Shown: positions 24,206-33,234 of the stretch, in pieces
How positions within the stretch are numbered: position 1 is the stretch's first letter
Layout: every line of letters begins with the position of its first letter
Origin: Bifidobacterium colobi
GTDB taxonomy: Bacteria > Actinomycetota > Actinomycetes > Actinomycetales > Bifidobacteriaceae
DNA: 64,000 nt
Assembly (NCBI RefSeq): GCF_018555455.1
Contig: NZ_JAFEJU010000002.1
Span: forward strand, 1-64,000
Reading direction: 5' to 3'
Notes under the pieces: model-generated
The model's input: the letters and a program-made list of their open reading frames with translations, nothing else
Database searches by the model: none
What the model was told of the DNA's origin: nothing
Position numbers and translations under genes: made by a program

Positions 24206-24468
24206 ACATATCGCCAGCCAACGGCAACGACAGCAAGAGGGTTAGAGGATAGGCCGCAAACAGCACCGCACGATATTGAATGTGATCGAGCCTGGTGCTG
24301 AAGTTCGTGTAAGTGAGGCCGAAAAGAGAACCCGAATGAATGGGTTGACACGAGGGACGACGGCCAAGGGGCCGTTCGCAAAGGTATGTGACGTCCGCTG
24401 AAGAGGACATGCGGCATGAAGCCGCAATGGTATGTAGGAATAACAGAACAATACAAAGGAGGAACCCT

Positions 24469-27204
24469 ATGGAGGGTCCCGAAATCAAGGCCGTTGAGGC
24501 CGTAATCGACAATGGATCGTTTGGCAAGCGCACGCTGCGCTTCGAGACCGGTCGTCTTGCACAGCAGGCTGATGGTGCTGTGGCCGCCTATCTCGACGAC
24601 GATTCCATGATTCTGTCCACCACCACCGCCGGTTCCAGCCCGAAGGAGAACTACGACTTCTTCCCGCTGACCGTGGACGTGGAAGAGAAGATGTATGCAG
24701 CCGGCAAGATCCCGGGCTCGTTCTTCCGTCGTGAAGGCCGCCCGAGCTCTGAGGCCATTCTCGCTTGCCGTATCATCGACCGTCCGCTGCGCCCGCTGTT
24801 CCCGCACACGCTGCGCAACGAAGTGCAGGTTGTCGAGACCGTGCTCGCTGTGAACCCGGATGATGCCTACGACGTTATCGCACTGAACGCCGCCTCCGCT
24901 TCCACCATGATTTCCGGCCTGCCGTTCTCCGGCCCGGTTTCCGGTGTGCGTCTGGCTCTGATCGACGGCCAGTGGGTCGCCTTCCCGCGTTGGAGCGAGC
25001 GTGAACGCGCCGTGTTCGAGATCGTGGTCGCTGGCCGCGTGATCGAGAACGGTGATGTCGCCATCGCTATGATTGAGGCCGGTGCCGGCAAGAACGCTTG
25101 GCACTTGATCTACGACGAGGGCCAGACCAAGCCGGACGAGACCGTTGTGGCTCAGGGTCTTGAAGCTGCCAAGCCGTTCATCAAGGTGATCTGCGAGGCT
25201 CAGAACGAGCTCAAGGAGAAGGCCGCCAAGGAAACCAAGGAATTCGAGCTCTTCCCGGAGTACACCGACGAGCTGTACGCCCGCATTGACGAGATTGCTC
25301 ACAAGGATTTGGACGAAGCGCTCTCCATCGCCGAGAAGTTGCCGCGTCAGGATCGTATTCACGAGATCAAGGAACACGTGCGCGAAGTGCTCGCCAACGA
25401 GTTCCCGGAGCTGGATGATGCCGAGAAGGACAAGGAACTCGGCAACGCGTTCAAGGAGCTGCAGCGCCAGATCGTGCGTCGCCGCATCCTGACCCAGGAC
25501 TACCGCATCGACGGTCGTGGCCTGCGCGACATCCGTACCCTGTCCGCCGAAGTGGACATCGTGCCTCGCGTGCACGGCTCCGCTCTGTTCCAGCGCGGCG
25601 AGACCCAGATTCTGGGTGTCACCACCCTGAACATGCTCAAGATGGAGCAGCAGATCGACGCTTTGAGCGGTCCGCAGTCCAAGCGCTACATGCACAACTA
25701 CGAGATGCCGCCGTACTCCACCGGTGAGACCGGTCGCGTCGGCTCCCCGAAGCGCCGCGAAATCGGCCACGGTGCCTTGGCCGAGAAGGCTCTCGTGCCG
25801 GTGCTGCCGAGCCGCGAAGAGTTCCCGTACGCTATCCGTCAGGTCTCCGAGGCCATTGGCTCCAACGGTTCCACCTCCATGGGTTCCGTGTGCGCTTCGA
25901 CCCTGTCCCTGCTCGCCGCCGGCGTGCCGCTGAAGGCTCCGGTTGCCGGCATCGCCATGGGCTTGGTCTCCGGTGATGTTGATGGCAAGCACATCTACAA
26001 GACCCTGACTGATATTCTGGGTGCTGAGGATGCGTTCGGCGACATGGACTTCAAGGTGGCTGGCACCTCCGAGTTCATCACCGCCCTGCAGCTCGACACC
26101 AAGCTCGACGGTATCCCGGCTGACATTCTGGCCGCCGCCCTGCAGCAGGCCAAGGAAGCCCGCACCACCATTCTCGAGGTCATCAACGAGTGCATCGACG
26201 GCCCGGCTGAGATGAGCGAATATGCTCCGCGCATCATCACCACCACCGTGCCGGTTGAGAAGATCGGTGAAGTCATCGGCCCGAAGGGCAAGATGATCAA
26301 CCAGATCCAGGAAGACACTGGTGCCGAGATCGCCATCGAGGATGACGGTACTGTCTTCATCTCCTCCGAGGGTGGCGAAGCCGCTGAGAAGGCCAAGCAG
26401 ATCATCGACTCCATCGCGAACCCGCACGTGCCTCAGGCTGGCGAAACCTACAACGGCAAGGTCGTGAAGACCACGTCCTTCGGCGCTTTCGTGAACCTCA
26501 CCCCGGGCACCGACGGTCTGCTGCACATCTCCCAGATTCGTAACCTCGCCAACGGTGAGCGCATCGACTCTGTGGAAGACGTGCTCAAGGAAGGCGACAC
26601 CGTTGAGGTCGTCGTACAGGGCGTTGACGATCGCGGCAAGATCTCCCTGGCTATCCCGGGCTTCGAGGATCAGGAGAACAACGCCGGCCGTGGCAGCCGT
26701 GGCGATCGTCGTGGTGGTCGTGGCTCCCGTGACGACCGTCGTGGCGGCCGTGGCCGTGGTCCCCGTGATGACCGTGATTTCGATCGTGATGATCGCGATG
26801 ATGATCGTCCGCGTCGCCGCCGTCCGGTTGACCATGACGATTTCGATGATGATTACGATGATCGTCCGCGTCGCCGCCGCTCTGCTGACCGTGACTTCGA
26901 CGATCACGATGATGACCGTCGTGGCTCCCGTGGCCGTGGTCGTGGCTCCCGTGATGACCGTGATTTCGATCGTGATGATCGCGATGATGATCGTCCGCGT
27001 CGCCGCCGCTCTTCCGACCGTGGCGACCGCGATTTCGATCGTGACGACCGTCGCTCCTCGAGCCGTGGTCGTGGTCGTGGCTCCGACCGCAACCCGCGTT
27101 ACGCCACCGACGACAACTACGATGACTACCGCGCCGATCGCGAAGAGCGTTCCGAGCGTCCGCGTCGTCGCGTCCGTCGTGACTTTGATCCGTTCGAGGA
27201 CTGA
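24469..27204 (+). CDS. pnp: polyribonucleotide nucleotidyltransferase (PNPase)
   Basis: 911 aa. It degrades RNA 3' to 5' using phosphate. Order: first RNase PH domain ([20 protein letters not shown]), alpha-helical domain, second RNase PH domain ([18 protein letters not shown], catalytic region GDMDFKVAG), KH domain near 595 ([14 protein letters not shown]), S1 domain near 660 ([20 protein letters not shown]). From about residue 739 a tail of some 170 residues is almost entirely Arg, Asp and Gly with RDDR and RPRRRR blocks; E. coli PNPase (about 710 aa) lacks it. AAGGAGG precedes ATG 24469, so a longer in-frame start at 24388 is unlikely. Confidence 0.96.
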   Translation: MEGPEIKAVEAVIDNGSFGKRTLRFETGRLAQQADGAVAAYLDDDSMILSTTTAGSSPKENYDFFPLTVDVEEKMYAAGKIPGSFFRREGRPSSEAILACRIIDRPLRPLFPHTLRNEVQVVETVLAVNPDDAYDVIALNAASASTMISGLPFSGPVSGVRLALIDGQWVAFPRWSERERAVFEIVVAGRVIENGDVAIAMIEAGAGKNAWHLIYDEGQTKPDETVVAQGLEAAKPFIKVICEAQNELKEKAAKETKEFELFPEYTDELYARIDEIAHKDLDEALSIAEKLPRQDRIHEIKEHVREVLANEFPELDDAEKDKELGNAFKELQRQIVRRRILTQDYRIDGRGLRDIRTLSAEVDIVPRVHGSALFQRGETQILGVTTLNMLKMEQQIDALSGPQSKRYMHNYEMPPYSTGETGRVGSPKRREIGHGALAEKALVPVLPSREEFPYAIRQVSEAIGSNGSTSMGSVCASTLSLLAAGVPLKAPVAGIAMGLVSGDVDGKHIYKTLTDILGAEDAFGDMDFKVAGTSEFITALQLDTKLDGIPADILAAALQQAKEARTTILEVINECIDGPAEMSEYAPRIITTTVPVEKIGEVIGPKGKMINQIQEDTGAEIAIEDDGTVFISSEGGEAAEKAKQIIDSIANPHVPQAGETYNGKVVKTTSFGAFVNLTPGTDGLLHISQIRNLANGERIDSVEDVLKEGDTVEVVVQGVDDRGKISLAIPGFEDQENNAGRGSRGDRRGGRGSRDDRRGGRGRGPRDDRDFDRDDRDDDRPRRRRPVDHDDFDDDYDDRPRRRRSADRDFDDHDDDRRGSRGRGRGSRDDRDFDRDDRDDDRPRRRRSSDRGDRDFDRDDRRSSSRGRGRGSDRNPRYATDDNYDDYRADREERSERPRRRVRRDFDPFED
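26762..27008 (+). repeat. 61-nt direct repeat in the pnp tail
   Basis: Positions 26762-26822 and 26948-27008 are identical. The offset is 186 bases, a multiple of three, so the reading frame is kept. The tail therefore grew at least partly by duplication. Confidence 0.85.
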
Positions 27205-27322
27205 TGTCCTCTCACGGATCCGTCGCGGCATAGCCGCTCCCCTCACCTACGGGGAACCCGCCGGGTTCCCGCTTGACGGTTCGGCATTCGAGGACTGATG
27301 TCCTCTCACGGATCCGTCGCGG
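27193..27322. repeat. 36-bp direct repeat spanning the pnp stop codon
   Basis: 27193-27228 and 27287-27322 are identical and 94 bases apart; each contains FED-stop coding sequence and a GGATCC. Between them lies a GGGAACCCG/CGGGTTCCC hairpin (27252-27270). It looks like a local duplication at the 3' end of pnp. Confidence 0.85.
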
Positions 27323-27357
27323 TGATTACAGCAACCGCTGAAATCACCAGTGAGCAC

Positions 27358-27395
27358 TAAAAAAGGACAGACCGAATAGGTCTGTCCTTTTGCTA
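27358..27395. terminator. bidirectional terminator of pnp and the ABC transporter
   Basis: AAAAGGACAGACC (27361-27373) pairs with GGTCTGTCCTTTT (27379-27391) around a 5-nt loop, with A and T runs on both sides. The flanking genes are convergent. Confidence 0.9.
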
Positions 27396-27415
27396 TTGCG
27401 CTTAACTTATGACAG

Positions 27416-28132
27416 TCACCGCTCGCGAAGCGGGGCGAGCTGGAAGACCTCGTCGGATTGGGCGGCGACTTCCGGACTGTGCGTCACGATAATCACGCAC
27501 TTGCCTTCGCGGTGCGCCAAATCTTTGAAAATCGCCATAATGTCGTCTTGCGTAGCCAGATCAAGATTGCCGGTGGGCTCGTCGGCCAGAATAATCTGCG
27601 GGCCGTAGCTCAATGCGCGCGCAATCGCCACACGTTGCTGTTCGCCGCCCGACAGGTGCAAAATACGCTCGTTCAGATACTCCGGCTGCAGGCGCACCTT
27701 TTCAATGAGCTCGGCCGCGATCTCCTTCTTCGGCTTATCGAAGGTCTTGCCGGAGGCATCCATGGAGAGGATGATGTTCTCCGCCACCGTGAGCGCCGGC
27801 AGTAGATTGAAACTCTGGAAGATCACTCCGATGTCGTGGCTGCGGAACCGGTAGCGGTCGGCTTTGGCCAAATCCTCGCCGTTATGCAGCACGCGGCCCT
27901 TGGTCGGCGTGGTGAGCCCTGATAGCAGTGAGAGCAGCGTGGTCTTGCCGGCTCCAGATGGTCCGGTGATGGCAATGACGCGGCCGGTGCGGAACACATA
28001 GTTCTTATCGATGAGCACGCGCTTGCCGCCCTTGGAATATGAGTAGGAGACATGCTCCAGTTCCAAAGCCGGGGCAACGGATGCGTCTGCGATAGGCGCA
28101 GACTCGGTAGTGGTTGCAGTTGCAGTATCCAT
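27416..28132 (-). CDS. ABC transporter ATP-binding protein, MacB/LolD type
   Basis: 238 aa. It powers the adjacent FtsX-like permease. Motifs: Walker A GPSGAGKT, Q-loop VIFQSFNLLP, signature LSGGEQQRVAIARAL, Walker B IILADEPTGNLD, and H-loop THSPE. ATG 28132 is chosen from the preceding AAGGA; an in-frame extension to 28240 runs through the intercistronic hairpin and has no homology. The substrate is unknown; the family exports peptides, lipoproteins or antimicrobials. Confidence 0.92.
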   Translation of the reverse strand: MDTATATTTESAPIADASVAPALELEHVSYSYSKGGKRVLIDKNYVFRTGRVIAITGPSGAGKTTLLSLLSGLTTPTKGRVLHNGEDLAKADRYRFRSHDIGVIFQSFNLLPALTVAENIILSMDASGKTFDKPKKEIAAELIEKVRLQPEYLNERILHLSGGEQQRVAIARALSYGPQIILADEPTGNLDLATQDDIMAIFKDLAHREGKCVIIVTHSPEVAAQSDEVFQLAPLRER

Positions 28133-28164
28133 AATGAAGTCCTTAACGAAGTGGGGTATACCTA

Positions 28165-28253
28165 CACGGTGTGGTAAAAATCCCACGGTGTGGTCTTCGA
28201 AATGGCGTAATTCCGCCAATGTATAGTTCAGGAAAACCACACCGTGGGGGATT
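28165..28253 (-). promoter_or_regulatory. intercistronic repeats between permease and ATPase genes
   Basis: CACGGTGTGGT occurs at 28165-28175 and 28184-28194, and its inverse ACCACACCGTG at 28236-28246, so a stem of about 13 bp can form across 28182-28250. An inner TGGCG/CGCCA hairpin lies at 28203-28218. It may be an operator cluster or an mRNA structure that sets the ratio of the two subunits. Confidence 0.5.
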
Positions 28254-28260
28254 GGATATT

Positions 28261-30018
28261 TTATGAACGGTCGGCGAGAATCTGCAGCGGCTCGTAGCGC
28301 ATCACAAACACGATGCCAACCAGCGCGGAGATCAACGTCAATCCAAGGCCGATGAGAATCAGCTGGCCTACTACCTTAAGATTCACGGTGGCATTGATTT
28401 CGCTGACATAGTCCACGGCTTGGCGCATGCCGCCGGGTCCGCCTTGCTGCGAAGGCTGATTATTATTCTTGGTTGACTGTGCGGATTCGCTGGATTCGCT
28501 GGACGAACTGGAGCTGCTGTCGCTGCTGGACGACGAGTCGGACGAACTGGACTGCTGTTCGCCGCCGGGGCCACCGCCCATGTCCGCAGCGCGACCGAAC
28601 TGCTGCTGTTGGCTGGAAGCCTCGGATTCCTGAGCGGACACCTGAGAAGCCAGCAGCTGGTTCGATACCGGCACGGATGCCACCGCGCCGCCTGCCACAC
28701 CAAGCGCGATACCGCACATCGTCACAATCAACAGCTCAATAACAAACTGTGCGGCGACCTTGGCTTTCTTGACGCCAATGGCGGTGAGCACGCCGACCTC
28801 ATACTTGCGTTCGCGAATGTTGAACAGATTCAGCACCACGAGCACCACAGCGCCCACCACGAGCACCACGATGAGCAAGGTCAGCGCGAACTTGGCGAGG
28901 TTATCGAGCGGCACCAAGCTGGACTCGTACTGTTCCACGTCCGCGGACTGCACGGTATAGGTGTCGTCCAAGCCGGCGGCCTTCACATCGGCGGCGAAGG
29001 TCTCATAGTCATCGGCATTGGCAAGCACATACGTGTAGTTGAGCTGGGTGGTGGTGTCGTCGTTATCGTCGTTCGCAGTGGTGTCGGCATCCAATCCGAG
29101 CGACTTCAGCGTGGATACGGAGGTGTAGATCGCGTTATCCGCATCCTGCGATGTGCCGCCCATCGGTCCCATCGCATTGGTGTTGCTGGAGGTGGAGTTC
29201 TCGTAGATGCCGCAGATAGTCAGCGTATAGGTGAGCGAAGTGTCGCTCGGATTGGTCACGGTGATGGTGTCGCCCACGGAAAGATTGTTGAAGTCAGCCA
29301 GGGTCTTCGAGATGATGACTTTGCCGTTGTCGGATTCGCCGTAGCCGAACACTTCGCCGCTCGACATGGTGAACGAGCCGTTGGACGCGTTGGCGATGGC
29401 GGTGTCTGAGGAGAAACCGGTCAGGGTGAAGTCACCCGAGGTCATCATATTGCCAGGGCCGCCTCCCTGGCCTTCGCCCTGACCTCCATTGCCGCCCGGC
29501 CCCTGCTGGTTGTTGCCGGAGTTGGAATCAGATGAGCTGGACGAGTCGGAGGACGAGGAATTCGAGGAATTCGCGGCATTCGCCGTGCTGGACTCCACCG
29601 GCTGGAATGCATCAGTACCGGAGACACCGGTGCTTTCGGAGTAGTACGAGCTCACCGACACACTGGACGCCTTCTGATACTTCTGATAATCAGCCAGGGT
29701 CAGGCTGCTGCCCTCGAGTGCGCTACGCATCGAATCAAAATCAGGCGCGGCATCGCTGGAGTTGGAAGAGGAATCAGAGGAGTCTGATGAGCTCGACTGT
29801 GATTCGCGCGCCTGCTCCATCAGCTTGCTGCGATCCACGCTGATGGTGGCGGTCACAGAGGTGTTCGCCAATCCGGTCTCGCGTGCGGTGCTTGCCGCAT
29901 TGCGAATGGCGAGACCGATGGTAGCCGCCGCGGCGATGATCGCCACGATCAGCACAATCAGAATATTGCGGCCCTTGTTCCGTATCACGGTTTTCCAGGC
30001 ATTGTTCAACACAAACAT
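28261..30018 (-). CDS. ABC transporter permease, FtsX/MacB family with Ser-rich domains
   Basis: 585 aa. One N-terminal helix (NILIVLIVAIIAAAATIGLA) leads to a large extracytoplasmic region with two Ser/Asp/Asn-rich tracts (about residues 75-90 and 145-185). Three C-terminal helices follow: LTLLIVVLVVGAVVLVVLN, VTMCGIALGVAGGAVASV and LILIGLGLTLISALVGIVF. A third Ser tract (about residues 490-520) lies in the loop before the last helix. The Ser tracts are likely flexible linkers outside the membrane. AAGGATCTGTCT precedes ATG 30018. It is probably the first gene of a two-gene operon with the ATPase. The substrate cannot be inferred. Confidence 0.9.
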   Translation of the reverse strand: MFVLNNAWKTVIRNKGRNILIVLIVAIIAAAATIGLAIRNAASTARETGLANTSVTATISVDRSKLMEQARESQSSSSDSSDSSSNSSDAAPDFDSMRSALEGSSLTLADYQKYQKASSVSVSSYYSESTGVSGTDAFQPVESSTANAANSSNSSSSDSSSSSDSNSGNNQQGPGGNGGQGEGQGGGPGNMMTSGDFTLTGFSSDTAIANASNGSFTMSSGEVFGYGESDNGKVIISKTLADFNNLSVGDTITVTNPSDTSLTYTLTICGIYENSTSSNTNAMGPMGGTSQDADNAIYTSVSTLKSLGLDADTTANDDNDDTTTQLNYTYVLANADDYETFAADVKAAGLDDTYTVQSADVEQYESSLVPLDNLAKFALTLLIVVLVVGAVVLVVLNLFNIRERKYEVGVLTAIGVKKAKVAAQFVIELLIVTMCGIALGVAGGAVASVPVSNQLLASQVSAQESEASSQQQQFGRAADMGGGPGGEQQSSSSDSSSSSDSSSSSSSESSESAQSTKNNNQPSQQGGPGGMRQAVDYVSEINATVNLKVVGQLILIGLGLTLISALVGIVFVMRYEPLQILADRS

Positions 30019-30236
30019 AGACAGATCCTTGAATGATCAGCACGGTACCGGAGCATCCGGTGCCGCAGCATTATGGTGATTCGCAAGTTCCCCGCGAAAC
30101 AGGCTGTCCGCACGGAACTTCTGCCCCTAACTATCAGCGGTGATGATGATTGCGCGCTTATGCTGTGCTGGTAGTCATAGACAAACTCCGTTGCACTTGA
30201 CTGGAACATTCCTGAACGCTTGCTGAACCATCTGTT

Positions 30237-30262
30237 GCGCGAATGCGAATAATCGTTCGCGC
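30237..30262. promoter_or_regulatory. inverted repeat in the permease/lemA divergent region
   Basis: GCGCGAA and TTCGCGC pair across a 12-nt centre. A second small hairpin, CGGTACCGG/CCGGTGCCG, lies near 30042-30064. The 367-base region otherwise shows no gene and probably carries the divergent promoters. Confidence 0.4.
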
Positions 30263-30385
30263 CTCCTCGCTTTTCGCGCTGACTCGTGAAAGAATGGGCA
30301 TGAACAGTAATCCGGTACTATCCGTCCGGCCGAGAAGGGGAAACGCGACTCGGTAAGGTCTATTGAGACCAGCAAGGGAGCAGTT

Positions 30386-30964
30386 ATGAGCACAGGTGCA
30401 ATCATCGGCATTGTCGTAGTCGTCATTCTCATAGTCGTGATTGGTTGGGGCATCAGCGCCTACAACGGCCTGGTGACGCTCAAGAATCGTGTGAAGAACG
30501 GTTGGGCACAGATTGACGTGCAACTCAAGCAGCGCGCCGATCTGATTCCGAACCTGGTGGAAACCGTTAAGGGTTACGCGTCGCACGAGTCTCAGGTGTT
30601 CACTCAGGTGACGCAGGCTCGCGCCGGTGTGGTGGCGGCAGCCAGCGATCCGAATGCGACTGTTGCGCAGCGTACCGTCGCGGAAAACCAGCTGTCGCGT
30701 GCACTGGTCAATCTGCAGGCGACTGCCGAAGCGTACCCGGCTTTGCAAGCCAACCAAAACTTCATGGATTTGCAAGGCCAGCTCAAGGAACTGGAGAACA
30801 AGATTGCGTACGCCCGCCAGTTCTACAACGATGTGGTGCTGAAGCTCAACACCGCCATCGAAACAGTGCCAACCAACATCATCGCCGGCCTGTTCCACTT
30901 TGAGCAGGCGCAATACTTCCAGGTGGATGAAGCCGCTCGCCAGGCGCCGCAGGTCAAGTTCTGA
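30386..30964 (+). CDS. lemA: LemA family protein
   Basis: 192 aa. One N-terminal membrane helix ([20 protein letters not shown]) is followed by the LemA helical domain, with [20 protein letters not shown] and [14 protein letters not shown], the usual family signature. The protein is anchored with its coiled helices outside or at the membrane surface; the biochemical role is not known. AGGGAG precedes ATG 30386. The stop overlaps the start of the first DUF2207 gene (TGATG), so they are coupled; LemA and DUF2207 genes commonly occur together. Confidence 0.93.
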   Translation: MSTGAIIGIVVVVILIVVIGWGISAYNGLVTLKNRVKNGWAQIDVQLKQRADLIPNLVETVKGYASHESQVFTQVTQARAGVVAAASDPNATVAQRTVAENQLSRALVNLQATAEAYPALQANQNFMDLQGQLKELENKIAYARQFYNDVVLKLNTAIETVPTNIIAGLFHFEQAQYFQVDEAARQAPQVKF

Positions 30965-33228
30965 TGAAGAGGCGTTTGGTTCGCGCCGCTATCTTCAGTG
31001 TGACATTCACACTGCTGATTGGCGTCATTTTCTCGATGATTGCCATCGGTATTGCTTCGGGCAATGGTGGCGGCGATCTGAGCTATCGCACGCTCGACTA
31101 TGATGTCGCCATCACCACCGAAGGCGACCTCACTGTCACGCAGCATATCGACATGAAGCTCAAGCAGCGCGACGATGAGAACGGCGATACCAAGCCATGG
31201 AAACAGCTCTACCAGCAGTACACATTGCGCAGCGACAATCTTACGGATATCAGCGATGTCTATGTGCGAAACGTCACCGATGGCACCACCTACCAGCAGC
31301 AAACCAAGCTGATGATGCCGGACGATGTGTCCAGCGACGATGTTTGGGACTCCGATTACGCCGACCACTGGTATATTGCGGACGTGACCGCCGGCGAAAA
31401 GTTTGCTCGCCCCTACACGCCCGGCGAGGATGCGCTCGCTGTTACTGTACCGGGCGCCGAGAAGGCCATGCAGAAAACCGTGGAAATCGGCTGGAATATT
31501 CCCGCCACCACGTCTGCGGACTCGATGAAATTCGACGTTTCGTTCACCTTGCATAATGTGGCCACCCAGTGGAGCGACATTGCAAGCCTGCAATGGGAGC
31601 CGTTCGGCAAATCCAATCCCGTGCCCATCGGCACCGTGACCGGCACCGTGCACTTCCCGGACGAAATCACCAAAGACACCTCATGGGGATGGCTGCACAC
31701 CGAACGCACGTCCGAAACCAGCCGGGCAGCGAACGGCAGCCTCAAGTTCAAGGCCTACAACATACATGCCGGTGACTATCTCGACGTGGTCGCCGCGTTC
31801 AAAGCCTCGCCAGACGAGACAGGAATCGCCCGGCGTATATCCGGCAATCATCTGGATGCGCTGAAGCAGAGCGAATACCTGCAGGAACAGCAGTGGCGCG
31901 AGAAGCAACGAACGATGGCTCGCGTGCGCGTAGCGTTGTGGATTGCGACTATAGCGCTCGGCATTATCTTCTGCGCATGGGGCATTGTGGCCGTCATCAC
32001 CAGCAATAGACGGGCGCAATACCGTGGAGGCATCGAATACTGGCGCGACGAGCCCGGTGTCAGCCCGGCTGCGGCCGCACAGGTTATTGAGCTGGTGGAG
32101 CCGCCTAAGCGCTCGCGGCCAACGAACCGTAAACTCACGGCCACGATGCTGTCGCTCGCCGTCAAGAAAGCCATCGCCATCTATCCAGGCCCGGCGGATA
32201 TGTATCGCGGCATCGATATGAGTCAGGCCACGCCGGTGGGGCTCAGCCATATGATCGACACGGATGCGAGCAGACGCCAAGCCTCCCGCATGACCAGTAC
32301 CATCGTGATTCTGCCGCTCGCCATCGATGATGCGCCAAATGCCGAACAGTTGGGATTGAGCGAATCAGAGAACGCGTTGCTCAACCTGCTGATAGTCATT
32401 TCCGAGCGCGTCGGCTCACCGGTGTTCGACTTCGGCCAAATGAAGCAGGCCTGCAAGGGGTGGGAAGACGGCTATCTGGAGCTGGACAAGTTCACCAGCG
32501 CCTGCGACATCGAATACGCATACCTTGATGTCTCCCGTTCGCATGGCTGGCAGTCGATCGTTGCTGGCATTCTGGCCGGACTGGTTGGCTTCGGTGCGAT
32601 GCTCAGCAACGCGATTCTTGGGTTCACGATGGTTGGCGTGATTATCGGCATACCGATCTTCCTTATCGGCATGTTCTGTGCTGCGGGTGGCGCGACACAG
32701 GAAATGACTGCACAAGGGCAGCAGATTGTCGGCAAATGCCTGGGACTCAAGCATTACATGGAGGATTTCTCCAGCTTCACCGACCGTGGTACCGCCGACC
32801 TGGCCATGTGGGATTGGTACATGGTCTACGCCGCCGCATTCGGCATCAGCGAACGTGTGGCCGTTGAACTGGCCAAGGCTTACCCGCAGGTGACTGATCC
32901 GCGTTGGCTTGACGACAATGCGTCCGACTCCACGCTCTACTGGTCGTATCGTTCGCATAGCTGGGATGATGATTCGCGCTATGGAATCGGTGCACGAGTG
33001 GGTGTGCAGAGCAGTGGCTTCGACGGTTCGCAGTATGTGCCGAGCCTGAGCTTCGACGATCTCGGCTCGCAGATCTCCTCCGGGTTTGCGGACATCACTT
33101 CCACTATCAGCGCCGCCGCGCTGAATTCGTCCAGCGGTGGCGGTTTCGGTTCCAGCGGCAGCTTCTCCGGTGGAGGTTTCGGCGGTTCCTCCGGTGGCTC
33201 CGGCGGCGGCAGCTTCGGAGGGCGTTAA
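30964..33228 (+). CDS. DUF2207 membrane protein, first paralogue
   Basis: 754 aa. An N-terminal membrane helix (about 8-32), an extracytoplasmic beta-rich DUF2207 domain with SYRTLDYDVAITTEGDLTVT, a helix near 320-344, a cytoplasmic region, a long hydrophobic hairpin near 536-578, and a Gly/Ser/Phe-rich tail (GGGSFGGR end). Function unknown. It is coupled to lemA by a one-base overlap and followed after 6 bases by a paralogue, so the three form one operon. Confidence 0.9.
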   Translation: MKRRLVRAAIFSVTFTLLIGVIFSMIAIGIASGNGGGDLSYRTLDYDVAITTEGDLTVTQHIDMKLKQRDDENGDTKPWKQLYQQYTLRSDNLTDISDVYVRNVTDGTTYQQQTKLMMPDDVSSDDVWDSDYADHWYIADVTAGEKFARPYTPGEDALAVTVPGAEKAMQKTVEIGWNIPATTSADSMKFDVSFTLHNVATQWSDIASLQWEPFGKSNPVPIGTVTGTVHFPDEITKDTSWGWLHTERTSETSRAANGSLKFKAYNIHAGDYLDVVAAFKASPDETGIARRISGNHLDALKQSEYLQEQQWREKQRTMARVRVALWIATIALGIIFCAWGIVAVITSNRRAQYRGGIEYWRDEPGVSPAAAAQVIELVEPPKRSRPTNRKLTATMLSLAVKKAIAIYPGPADMYRGIDMSQATPVGLSHMIDTDASRRQASRMTSTIVILPLAIDDAPNAEQLGLSESENALLNLLIVISERVGSPVFDFGQMKQACKGWEDGYLELDKFTSACDIEYAYLDVSRSHGWQSIVAGILAGLVGFGAMLSNAILGFTMVGVIIGIPIFLIGMFCAAGGATQEMTAQGQQIVGKCLGLKHYMEDFSSFTDRGTADLAMWDWYMVYAAAFGISERVAVELAKAYPQVTDPRWLDDNASDSTLYWSYRSHSWDDDSRYGIGARVGVQSSGFDGSQYVPSLSFDDLGSQISSGFADITSTISAAALNSSSGGGFGSSGSFSGGGFGGSSGGSGGGSFGGR

Positions 33229-33234
33229 GACGGT

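Noticed and set aside
24121..27246. A 1041-codon minus-strand open frame opposite pnp
   Set aside because: It is low complexity (Thr/Ile/Val repeats from the complement of the Arg/Asp tail) and arises from the codon bias of pnp.
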